Position numbers and translations under genes: made by a program
Shown: positions 45,234 through 52,200 of the stretch, in pieces
Numbering within the stretch: position 1 is the stretch's first letter
How the letters are laid out: the number at the start of each line of letters is the position of its first letter
Notes under the pieces: model-generated
What the model was told of the DNA's origin: nothing
The model's database searches: none
Seen by the model: the letters and a program-made list of their open reading frames with translations, nothing else
From: Actibacterium sp. XHP0104
Lineage (GTDB): Bacteria; Pseudomonadota; Alphaproteobacteria; Rhodobacterales; Rhodobacteraceae
NCBI RefSeq assembly: GCF_025751515.1
Contig: NZ_JAOWLE010000001.1
Coordinates: forward strand, 496,001-560,000
Direction of reading: 5' to 3'
Length of the DNA: 64,000 nucleotides

Positions 45234-45937
45234 GGGATCTGTTGCGCCGTGTTCAACCGGTAATGGCCTGTGATCGGGTAGGCAAAGAGAAACCTCTGCT
45301 CGCGCGTGCCAGCCCCGGCATTGTGCAGGATCAGCGGCTCGCCGGTCAGGGCCGACACCCGGTCGGACACGATGCCGATATGGGGTTGTCCGGGGGCGAA
45401 CATCCAGGTGACCAGATCGCCGGGCAGGTAATCTTGCGCCTCGTCGCTGACCGGCAGCGATTGGGCGTGGCGCTCGAAATAGCGGCGCAGATTGGGCACG
45501 CGGCGGTGGTCGATATTGCGGTCGGGGCGGGTCAGCCCCCATTTGGCCGGATAGGCCGAAAACGCGCCGCGCATGTCCTGATGCACCAGGGCCTGCAGGT
45601 CGATCCCATGCGCATCGCGTAGCGCGCGGATCACCACGTCGGTGCAAACGCCGGTCTGGCGCGGCACGTCGCCCATCGGATAGGCCAGCGATGCATAGGC
45701 CCCGTCATATCCGGTGGTCACCCCGATCTGGGCGCGGGCGGCGGTGATCAGAGCGGCCTGCCACGGCGAAACCGGATGCGCCGAACGGGGCGGCGCGACG
45801 AGGCCGGCATCGCCAATCTGCGGCACGGTGTCGGACAGACGCGCCTGAACATAGGCGCGATCGCCGGGCGACAGCGCGGCATAGACCGCTGCCGCAGCAA
45901 GGCACAGGCCAATACACCCAAAGACAAATCGTTTCAT
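45230..45937 (-). CDS. DUF1287 domain protein, secreted
   Basis: 235-residue protein with a signal peptide or anchor (KRFVFGCIGLCLAAAAVYAAL). The mature domain shows ALITAARAQIGVTTGYDGAYASLAYPMGDVPRQTGVCTDVVIRALRD, with a conserved Cys before a helix, and later LPGDLVTWMFAPGQPHIGIVSD and ILHNAGAGTREQ. The Cys...His arrangement is that of an NlpC/P60-like fold, as proposed for DUF1287. Substrate and role are unknown, possibly cell-wall related. Its stop lies within the ssrA promoter. Confidence 0.88.
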   Translation of the reverse strand: MKRFVFGCIGLCLAAAAVYAALSPGDRAYVQARLSDTVPQIGDAGLVAPPRSAHPVSPWQAALITAARAQIGVTTGYDGAYASLAYPMGDVPRQTGVCTDVVIRALRDAHGIDLQALVHQDMRGAFSAYPAKWGLTRPDRNIDHRRVPNLRRYFERHAQSLPVSDEAQDYLPGDLVTWMFAPGQPHIGIVSDRVSALTGEPLILHNAGAGTREQRFLFAYPITGHYRLNTAQQIP

Positions 45938-46043
45938 GGTTGGATTTTACGTGGCCGGGCCATGGGGTCGAGCCGAAAGATGTGCAGATTTCCCGCATGC
46001 GCGGGAGCTTGCGCAGGCGGGGCATCCCCTTGCGTGCCGCCAA

Positions 46044-46074
46044 AAGAAACCGCCCCGTCATTGCTGAGGGGCGG
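46044..46074 (-). terminator. Rho-independent terminator after the solute-binding protein gene
   Basis: 7-bp stem CCGCCCC / GGGGCGG with an 11-base loop; on the minus strand it is followed by TTTCTTTTGG. It lies 32 bases past the stop of the gene at 46106. Confidence 0.75.
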
Positions 46075-46105
46075 CATCATGTTCAGCTGGTCAGAGGCCG
46101 TGGCC

Positions 46106-47152
46106 TCAGAAGCCCGCCTTGATCTTTTCGAACTCGGCCGACTGCTTTTCACGCAGCTCACCGCTCATCGGCAGCTGGGCCAGAACCGGCGCGCTGATCG
46201 GGCCAAGGCCGACGGCGGTCAGGGCCTCGTCGCCAAAGGCGGCCATGGCGGTGGCGTTCGACTGGCCGTAACCGGCATCCAGCAGGGCCTCGGTCGAGCT
46301 GGGGTCGAGCATGGCGTTCAGGAAGTCATAGGCCTTGTCTTCCACGCCGTCGCTGTCCTTGAGGTTCACATAGCCGCACAGCCACAGCGACGAACCCTCG
46401 GATGCTTCGCGCTGAAAGCCGATCGGGAAGCCTTCTTCGACCATGGTGGGCAGGGTTTCGTTCCAGGCCCAGCCGGCCAGAACCTCGCCAGTGGCCAACA
46501 GCTGAGCCAGTTCGGCCGGGTCGGTCCAGTAGGTGCGCAGGTTCGGGTGCACCTGGCGCAGCCAGTCGGATGCGGCGGCGAATTGCTCGTCGGTGGCGTT
46601 GGTCCAGTTGGTCACGCCGGTGGCCAGATAGGCCAGCGCATAGGCGTCATCGACGTTGTCGGGCAGGGTCAGCCGGCCCTCGTATTTCGGGTTGAGGTAG
46701 ATATTCAGCGAGGCCACGTCCTCGGCCGGCACCTCGTTGGTGTTATAGGCCGTCGCGGTCGAGCCGAAATCGGTGGGGATGAAGTAGACATCCGCCGCCG
46801 CCGCGGCCACGTCGGTGCCCACGAGATCGGCGTTAAGATCCTTGAACGCGGTGATCTTGGCGGTATCCCAGGGCTCCAGGATGCCCGATTCAACCCATTT
46901 GGTCACCGAGCCCGCACAGACATGGCTGACATCGGCCTTGAACCCCGAGCGCAGCTTTTGAAACGCTTCTTCCTCGTCACCGAAAAACGCAAAGCGCGGG
47001 CTGTCGCCGTGCTTGGCGACATAGGTGCTGTGGAAGGCCGGATCTTCAAAACCGGAATAGTCGAAAACCAGCAGATCGCCGTCTTCAGCGAAAGCGGCCG
47101 TGGCCAGGGCGCTGAGAGCGATGCCGCCCAGCAGAGACTTGGTGAGTGTCAT
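46106..47152 (-). CDS. Periplasmic solute-binding protein, PotD/PotF-like (orphan)
   Basis: 348-residue protein with a signal peptide (LTKSLLGGIALSALATAAFAED). The mature domain has the type 2 periplasmic-binding fold of polyamine-type receptors: LLVFDYSGFEDPAFHSTYVAKHG, FKADVSHVCAGSVTKWVESGILEPWDTAKI, YFIPTDFGSTATAYNTNEV and AGWAWNETLPTMVEEG. The start at 47152 (MTLTKS) is chosen because GGAGG lies seven bases before it, whereas the ATG two codons upstream abuts the ribosome-binding site. No permease or ATPase gene is near. It follows the FadR-type gene on the same strand. The ligand is unknown. Confidence 0.85.
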   Translation of the reverse strand: MTLTKSLLGGIALSALATAAFAEDGDLLVFDYSGFEDPAFHSTYVAKHGDSPRFAFFGDEEEAFQKLRSGFKADVSHVCAGSVTKWVESGILEPWDTAKITAFKDLNADLVGTDVAAAAADVYFIPTDFGSTATAYNTNEVPAEDVASLNIYLNPKYEGRLTLPDNVDDAYALAYLATGVTNWTNATDEQFAAASDWLRQVHPNLRTYWTDPAELAQLLATGEVLAGWAWNETLPTMVEEGFPIGFQREASEGSSLWLCGYVNLKDSDGVEDKAYDFLNAMLDPSSTEALLDAGYGQSNATAMAAFGDEALTAVGLGPISAPVLAQLPMSGELREKQSAEFEKIKAGF

Positions 47153-47248
47153 ATACATCCCTCCTTTGGGGTGCGGTTAAAGCACCAAGACGCTAGGGCC
47201 AGACGGTTGCGCTCACAAGAGGGGAAATGATGACGCTGGGTCAGAAAA

Positions 47249-47989
47249 TTACGCGGTTCCCGGGCGTTGCTGACGGGCTTCCTTGACCTGCTCGGCCATC
47301 TGCTTGGTTTCCTGGCAGAGCGCGTCCAGCGCGGTCTCGATCCCAGAGGCATTGCGGGCCTCGAGCGCGTCGGTCAGCTTGGCGTGCAGATCGATGATCC
47401 GGGCCCGGTCGCGCGCCGAGAAGGTGATCATGTTCATCAGGGGCTGCATGCCCTCGATCGCGCCGGCCAGGTGCCACGACAGAACCGGGTTTCCGGCCCC
47501 GTCCACCAGTGCCCGGTGAAAGGCCACGTCCGAGGCGCAAAAGCTTTCGTCGCTCAGGCCCGGCTGAGCCTGCCGGTGAATTTCGGCCCGCATCGCGGCC
47601 AGGTGATCGGCGCTGCGGCGTTCCGAGGACAGGGCGGCGGCGCTGCGTTCCAGGGCGAATCGCGCGTCGCAGGCGGTTTCGAAATCGACCTCGTTCATCG
47701 ACAACAGCAAGGTCGCGGTGCTGACCTGCTGGCCATAGGCGTCGTCATAGCTGATGCGGTTGACAAAGGCGCCGCCGGACGCGCCGCGCTGGGTGCGGAT
47801 CAGGCTTTGCGCGGCCAGCCGTTTTAGCGCCTCGCGCACTGTCGGGCGGGAAACACCATAAGAATCAGCCAGTTCGGCCTCGGACGGCAGGCGTTCGTCG
47901 ATCAAAAGACGCCCTTCGATGATGGCATTTCTAAGCACATCGGCAATCTGAGCCGACAGGTCGCGATCTTGTCTGAGTTCTGTTTTCAT
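47249..47989 (-). CDS. FadR-subfamily GntR transcriptional regulator
   Basis: 246-residue regulator. The N-terminal winged helix reads ADVLRNAIIEGRLLIDERLPSEAELADSYGVSRPTVREALKRLAAQSLI (residues about 18-66), and the C-terminal all-helical FCD ligand domain carries the metal-binding pattern with Asp and His residues (CASDVAFHRALVDGAGNPVL near 150). It is divergent from the DUF2182-DUF1326 genes. TTGTCAGACA-type sites in the shared region and again before the hydrolase-acuI unit suggest that it controls both and itself. The effector is unknown; acyl or small carboxylate ligands are common in the family. Confidence 0.93.
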   Translation of the reverse strand: MKTELRQDRDLSAQIADVLRNAIIEGRLLIDERLPSEAELADSYGVSRPTVREALKRLAAQSLIRTQRGASGGAFVNRISYDDAYGQQVSTATLLLSMNEVDFETACDARFALERSAAALSSERRSADHLAAMRAEIHRQAQPGLSDESFCASDVAFHRALVDGAGNPVLSWHLAGAIEGMQPLMNMITFSARDRARIIDLHAKLTDALEARNASGIETALDALCQETKQMAEQVKEARQQRPGTA

Positions 47990-47998
47990 AACTTTTCA

Positions 47999-48025
47999 TT
48001 TGTCAGACATTTAAAAGTCTGACAT
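47999..48025. promoter_or_regulatory. Double FadR/GntR-type operator between the regulator and DUF2182 genes
   Basis: Inverted repeat TGTCAGAC (48001-48008) and GTCTGACA (48017-48024). Each arm is itself a small palindrome, TTGTCAGACA and AAGTCTGACA, close to the GntR/FadR operator form T-GT-N3-AC-A. It lies 10 bases from the regulator ATG and 33 from the DUF2182 ATG, positioned to act on both divergent promoters. Confidence 0.7.
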
Positions 48026-48057
48026 TTGTATTCCTCGAATCCTAGGGGAGGTTTAGC

Positions 48058-48855
48058 ATGCAGGTGGGTTCCAGGATACGGGCAATGCGCGGGGGGCACT
48101 GGCTGGGCACCTACGGCCTGATCCTCGTGGCCTGGGCTGTGCTTTATGCGATGGCGCTGCCTGCCGATCTGCAACGGGCGGGTGCGCGATTCGGGGCCGA
48201 GTTCTGGGCCGGGCTGTGCATCGTGACGCCTGACGGGGCCGGGCTGGCGAAACTCTTCCTGATGTGGGTCGCGATGTCGGCGGCGATGATGCTGCCCACG
48301 GCGTTGCCGGCGCTGGCCACCTATGAAGACCTGGCCTGGACCGGCGCGGGCGGCGGACGCCGGACCGTGCTGCTGATGGCGGGGTATCTGGCGATCTGGT
48401 TCGGCTTTTCGGCGCTTGCTGCCATGGCGCAGATGACGCTGACCCAGAGCGCGCTGGTCTCGCCCGCGGGCCGCAGCCTGTCCGACGTGATGTCGGCGCT
48501 GCTGCTGCTGGTGGCGGGCGGGTACCAGTTCTCTACCCTCAAAGAGGCCTGCCTGTCCAAGTGCCGCCGCCCGATCAGCTTTTTCATGCAGTATTGGCAG
48601 CCGGGCAACTGGAACCCGGTCGCGCTGGGCCTGCGGCTGGGCGCCTATTGCCTGGGCTGCTGTTGGGCGCTGATGCTGCTGGGCTTTGTCGGCGGCACGA
48701 TGAACCTGGCTTGGATGGGCCTGGCGACCATCATCATGATTACCGAAAAGCTGCCGCAGATCGGCGCATATGTCACCCGCCCTCTGGGTGTGATGCTGCT
48801 GTGCGGTGCTGTCTATTTCACTGCACGGGCCGCCGGGCTTGTGCCAATCCTGTAA
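48058..48855 (+). CDS. DUF2182 membrane protein
   Basis: 265-residue membrane protein with about seven hydrophobic segments. DUF2182 hallmarks are LFLMWVAMSAAMMLPTALPAL near residue 67, LSLKxxCLxxCRxP-type sequence (STLKEACLSKCRRP) near 160, and a Cys-rich helix start GAYCLGCCWALMLLGFVGGTMN near 198. The family is described as predicted metal-binding integral membrane protein; function not established. GGGGAGG precedes the ATG at seven bases. Fifteen bases separate it from the DUF1326 gene, its frequent partner. Confidence 0.9.
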   Translation: MQVGSRIRAMRGGHWLGTYGLILVAWAVLYAMALPADLQRAGARFGAEFWAGLCIVTPDGAGLAKLFLMWVAMSAAMMLPTALPALATYEDLAWTGAGGGRRTVLLMAGYLAIWFGFSALAAMAQMTLTQSALVSPAGRSLSDVMSALLLLVAGGYQFSTLKEACLSKCRRPISFFMQYWQPGNWNPVALGLRLGAYCLGCCWALMLLGFVGGTMNLAWMGLATIIMITEKLPQIGAYVTRPLGVMLLCGAVYFTARAAGLVPIL

Positions 48856-48870
48856 GGAAAGGGAGAAACC

Positions 48871-49494
48871 ATGAGCGATATGACTCCATGGACCATTAAG
48901 GGAGAACTGCTTCTGAACTGTAACTGCACGGTGTTTTGTCCCTGTGTGGTCAGCCTGGGAGCGCATCCGCCCACCGAGGGCCATTGCCAGACCTGGGGCG
49001 CCGTGCGCATCGATCAGGGCGCCTATGGCGATATCGACCTGTCCGGCCTGAACCTGGGCCTGATGATCGAGATCCCCGGCAATATGGGTCGCGGCAACTG
49101 GAAAGTCGCGCTGTTCATCGATGATCGCGCCAGCGACGAGGCCTATGACGCGCTGGTCACGGTCTTTTCGGGTGCCGCCAAGGGCACGACCGGCCTGTTC
49201 CAGCTGCTGGTCGGCGAGTTCCTGGGCGCCGAGCGTCAGCCCATCACCTATGAAACCGAGGGCAAGACGCGTCACATCACCGTGGGGCGCCGGATTCAGG
49301 GCGCGATCTATCCGGTCGCGGGTGCGGATGGCGACAAGGATATTGTCATCAGCAACACCCAGTACTGGATGGGCCCCGATATCACCGTTGCGACGGCGTC
49401 GAAAGGCAAGCTGCGCGCATACGGACGGGTCTGGGATTTCGACGGCCGTTCGGCCGAGATCTGCCAGATCGACTGGAAAGGTCCGGGCAAGTAA
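48871..49494 (+). CDS. DUF1326 domain protein
   Basis: 207-residue soluble protein. The N-terminal GELLLNCNCTVFCPCVVSLGA (residues 11-31) contains the four-cysteine family motif CNCxxFCPC, suggesting a metal or Fe-S site. The rest is beta-rich, with GHCQTWGAVRIDQGAYGDIDLSGLNLGLM and a Gly/Asp-rich end. DUF1326 and DUF2182 genes occur together in many alphaproteobacteria, implying a joint role, perhaps in metal handling. No enzyme activity is known. Two long hairpins follow the gene. Confidence 0.9.
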   Translation: MSDMTPWTIKGELLLNCNCTVFCPCVVSLGAHPPTEGHCQTWGAVRIDQGAYGDIDLSGLNLGLMIEIPGNMGRGNWKVALFIDDRASDEAYDALVTVFSGAAKGTTGLFQLLVGEFLGAERQPITYETEGKTRHITVGRRIQGAIYPVAGADGDKDIVISNTQYWMGPDITVATASKGKLRAYGRVWDFDGRSAEICQIDWKGPGK

Positions 49495-49506
49495 GGCCGG
49501 ATCTCT

Positions 49507-49600
49507 TCCGCAAGGATCGATGGGGATCCGAGGGGTTCGATCCTTGCGGAGCCGGCTTGCCGGCGTGAAAGCTGGCCGCCTCCCATATCGGCCAGCTTTC
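49507..49600 (+). terminator. Two consecutive long perfect hairpins after the DUF1326 gene
   Basis: Hairpin 1: 14-bp arms TCCGCAAGGATCGA (49507-49520) and TCGATCCTTGCGGA (49537-49550). Hairpin 2: 12-bp arms GAAAGCTGGCCG (49567-49578) and CGGCCAGCTTTC (49589-49600), followed by ATTTG. They lie between the DUF1326 gene and the hydrolase-acuI unit and probably end the first transcript. The first has no T-tract and may do more than terminate. Confidence 0.65.
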
Positions 49601-49602
49601 AT

Positions 49603-49632
49603 TTGTCAGACAATTTATTCTGTGACAGTCTG
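49603..49632. promoter_or_regulatory. FadR/GntR-type operator before the hydrolase-acuI unit
   Basis: TTGTCAGACAA (49603-49613) is a perfect palindrome around its central A and matches the sites at 47999-48025. A further half-site CAGTCTG follows at 49627-49632. It lies about 45 bases upstream of the hydrolase ATG, where a promoter should be. Confidence 0.65.
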
Positions 49633-49657
49633 CTTAAACCCCCAATAGGGTAAGCGG

Positions 49658-50524
49658 ATGAGAGCGGGAAAGAACGACGTGGATCACATCGCTATCGCAG
49701 ACAAAAGCATCGCGCTGCGCCGGGCGGGGCTGCAAGGGCCGCCGGTGATCTGTCTGCACAGCTCGGCCAGCCATAGCGGCCAGTACCGGGCTCTGCTGCA
49801 AGAGCTTGGATCGCGCTATCGCGTGGTTGCGCCTGATCTGCACGGCTATGGCCGCAGCGAGGCGTTTACGCGGGATGGGCGGCCGTGGTTCGAGCACGAT
49901 ACCGCGGTGGTCAAGGCCTTGCTTGACGAGTTCGATGGCGAACAGGTGCATCTGGTCGGCCATTCGCTGGGCGGTGCAGCGGCGGTGTTTTCCGCCTGCC
50001 GCTGGCCCGGGCGGATCGCCAGCCTGACCCTGTATGAACCGGCTCTGTTTGGTCTGTTGCCTCAGCATGGTCATCCCGCTGCGGCCGAGGCCGACATGGT
50101 TTCGGCTGCGGTGCATGGCTATCTGGTGCTGGGGCAGCCCGAGCAGGCGGGCCGGTCGTTCGTCGATCACTGGGCCGGCACGGGCACGTTCGATGCGCTG
50201 GATGCGCGCAGCCGCGACTATATCGCCCGCACCATTGGCCGGGTGGCCGATGACTGGGCGGGCACGTTGCCTGATCTGCCGGGGCAGTTCCGGCTGGGCG
50301 ATTGCGCCGGGTTCGAGATGCCCGTTCAGGTGCTCAGGGGTGCCGAGACCCGTCCCTCGACCGGCGCCATCGCCGATCTGTTGTCTGACACCATTCCGGG
50401 GGCGGTGACGCATGTCGTGCCCTCGGCCGATCACATGGGTCCGGTCACGCGGCCGGACCTGGTTAACCCATTGATCGTCCGGTTTCTGGACGAGTTGACA
50501 CAACGCGCCGGACTGTCGGCGTAA
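49658..50524 (+). CDS. Alpha/beta hydrolase
   Basis: 288-residue alpha/beta hydrolase-fold enzyme. It shows the oxyanion region VICLHSSASHSGQYRAL, the DLHGYGRSEAF strand-loop, the nucleophile elbow VHLVGHSLGGAAAVF near residue 105, an Asp-containing VLRGAETRPSTGAIADLL region, and the catalytic histidine in VVPSADHMGPVTRPDLV near the end. The substrate is unknown; position 17 bases before acuI and behind the shared operator implies a linked step, such as thioester or ester hydrolysis. Confidence 0.9.
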   Translation: MRAGKNDVDHIAIADKSIALRRAGLQGPPVICLHSSASHSGQYRALLQELGSRYRVVAPDLHGYGRSEAFTRDGRPWFEHDTAVVKALLDEFDGEQVHLVGHSLGGAAAVFSACRWPGRIASLTLYEPALFGLLPQHGHPAAAEADMVSAAVHGYLVLGQPEQAGRSFVDHWAGTGTFDALDARSRDYIARTIGRVADDWAGTLPDLPGQFRLGDCAGFEMPVQVLRGAETRPSTGAIADLLSDTIPGAVTHVVPSADHMGPVTRPDLVNPLIVRFLDELTQRAGLSA

Positions 50525-50541
50525 GAAAGGAAGAGAAGATC

Positions 50542-51534
50542 ATGTTCAACGCTCTGATCGTGGAAAAGGACGAAGACGGCAGCACCCGCGCCGCCGTGCG
50601 TCAGATCAACACCGGCGAGCTGCCCGAGGGTAACGTGACCGTCGCGGTCGAATACTCCACGGTGAACTACAAGGACGGCCTGTGCATCGGTCCCGGTGGC
50701 GGTCTTGTGCGCAGCTACCCGCATGTGCCCGGCATCGATTTCGCCGGCACGGTCGAGACCTCGGATGATCCGCGCTATTCGCCTGGCGACAAGGTCGTTC
50801 TGACCGGCTGGCGCGTGGGTGAAAACCGCTGGGGCGGCTATGCGCAAAAGGCACGCGTGCCGGCCGATTTCCTGGTGCCGCTACCCGAGGGCATGAGCAC
50901 CCGCACCGCCATGGCCGTGGGCACGGCGGGCCTGACCGCGATGCTGGCGATCATGGCGCTGGAAGATCACGGGCTGAAACCCGGCGATGGCCCGGTGCTG
51001 GTCACCGGCGCCGCCGGTGGCGTGGGCTCGGTCGCCGTTGCGGTTCTGGCCAGCCTTGGCCATGAGGTCGCCGCCGTGACCGGTCGTCCCGATCAGGCGG
51101 ATTACCTCAAATCTCTGGGCGCGACCGAGATCGTGGCGCGCGAAGAGCTGACCGAGGTCACCCGCAAGCCGCTGGAAGGCGAGCGCTGGGCCGGCTGTGT
51201 CGACGCGGTTGCCGGCGCGATGCTGGGCCGTGTGCTGAAACAGATGAAATACGGCACCTCGGTTGCCGCGATCGGTCTGGCCGGTGGCGCCGCGATCGAC
51301 GGCGCGCTGATCACGCCGTTTATCCTGCGCGGGGTCAACCTGCTGGGCATCGACAGCGTCATGCAGCCGTTTGAGAACCGCCTGCGCGCCTGGAAGCGCC
51401 TGGCCGCCGATCTGCCGCTGGACAAGCTCGAGGCGATGATCCAGCCCGCGACGCTGAATGATTTGCCGGGCCTGGGGGCCGATATCCTCAAGGGGCAGAT
51501 CAAGGGCCGTGTGGTTGTTGACGTGAACGCCTGA
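50542..51534 (+). CDS. acuI: Acryloyl-CoA reductase (AcuI/YhdH family MDR oxidoreductase)
   Basis: NADPH-dependent zinc-free medium-chain reductase that converts toxic acryloyl-CoA to propionyl-CoA, central to DMSP and acrylate metabolism in marine alphaproteobacteria. The 330 residues show VEYSTVNYKDGLCIGPGGGLVRSYPHVPGIDFAG near residue 38, the cofactor-binding VLVTGAAGGVGSVAVAVLASLGH near 153, GRPDQADYLKSLGA, and LRGVNLLGIDSVMQP near 258, all typical of AcuI/YhdH. It follows the hydrolase by 17 bases and ends at a terminator. The AcuI call over generic YhdH is by overall family pattern. Confidence 0.88.
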   Translation: MFNALIVEKDEDGSTRAAVRQINTGELPEGNVTVAVEYSTVNYKDGLCIGPGGGLVRSYPHVPGIDFAGTVETSDDPRYSPGDKVVLTGWRVGENRWGGYAQKARVPADFLVPLPEGMSTRTAMAVGTAGLTAMLAIMALEDHGLKPGDGPVLVTGAAGGVGSVAVAVLASLGHEVAAVTGRPDQADYLKSLGATEIVAREELTEVTRKPLEGERWAGCVDAVAGAMLGRVLKQMKYGTSVAAIGLAGGAAIDGALITPFILRGVNLLGIDSVMQPFENRLRAWKRLAADLPLDKLEAMIQPATLNDLPGLGADILKGQIKGRVVVDVNA

Positions 51535-51616
51535 CGAAACGCAGATAGCCGAATGCGACATGCCTTTGTCGCTTTTGGCGCATAAGTGTGCGCTGGTGGC
51601 AACCCGGCGCATTCTG

Positions 51617-51650
51617 AGGCCGCTACCCTGAAAACGGGTCGCGGCCTTTT
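51617..51650 (+). terminator. Rho-independent terminator after acuI
   Basis: Stem AGGCCGC / GCGGCCT extended by ACCC / GGGT across one mismatch, 7-base loop TGAAAAC, then TTTT. It separates the hydrolase-acuI unit from the UspA-BCCT unit. Confidence 0.85.
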
Positions 51651-51734
51651 CATTGCGCCCGTCCCGTCGGAACGCGCGGTCTGCCCTGCGCCTTGCGGTT
51701 GCGCAGACCCGCGAAACATAAGGGAGGGCATTTG

Positions 51735-52157
51735 GTGTTCACGAAAATCATGGCTCCGGTCGATCTGTCGCATGTCGACCGGCTGGGGCGCGCGCTGGGG
51801 GTGGCGGCCGATCTGGCGTGTCACTACGACATCGCGGTTGTCTACGTGGCGGTCACCGCTCCGACACCGGGGCCGCATGGCCATACCCCCGAGGAATTCG
51901 CACAGACCCTGGCGGCCTTTGCTGCCGATCAGGCCGCACAGCACGGGCATCGGGCCGAGGCGCACGCGATGGTCACACCCGACCCGGCGATCGACCTTGA
52001 CGGCACGCTGTTAGAGGCGCGGCACCAGATCGGGGCCGATCTGGTCGTCGTGGCCAGTCATGTGCCGGGGGCGACGGGATATCTGTTCCCCTCGCATGGC
52101 GGCAAGCTGGCCTCGCATTCGAAAGTCTCGGTGATGGTGGTGCGCGAAGAGGGCTGA
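51735..52157 (+). CDS. Universal stress protein (UspA) family
   Basis: 140-residue UspA-fold protein starting at GTG: FTKIMAPVDLSHVDRLGRALGVAADLA is the usual first strand-helix. The C-terminal part HQIGADLVVVASHVPGATGYLFPSHGGKLASHSKVSVMVVR lacks the full ATP-binding G-2x-G-9x-G(S/T) loop but has a related G...S pattern. The start is placed at 51735 since GGGAGGG ends 7 bases upstream. It lies 43 bases before a BCCT transporter; UspA proteins are often paired with osmolyte transporters (as TeaD with the ectoine carrier TeaABC) and may regulate them. Confidence 0.88.
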   Translation: MFTKIMAPVDLSHVDRLGRALGVAADLACHYDIAVVYVAVTAPTPGPHGHTPEEFAQTLAAFAADQAAQHGHRAEAHAMVTPDPAIDLDGTLLEARHQIGADLVVVASHVPGATGYLFPSHGGKLASHSKVSVMVVREEG

Positions 52158-52200
52158 GGCCCCCCGCGCATCCGCAACCACAAACAGGGAAAGCACCACT

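Noticed and set aside
47986-49602. Minus-strand open frame of about 538 codons opposite DUF2182-DUF1326
   Set aside because: High-GC antisense shadow with no domain; the plus-strand frames have clear family motifs, ribosome-binding sites and spacing.
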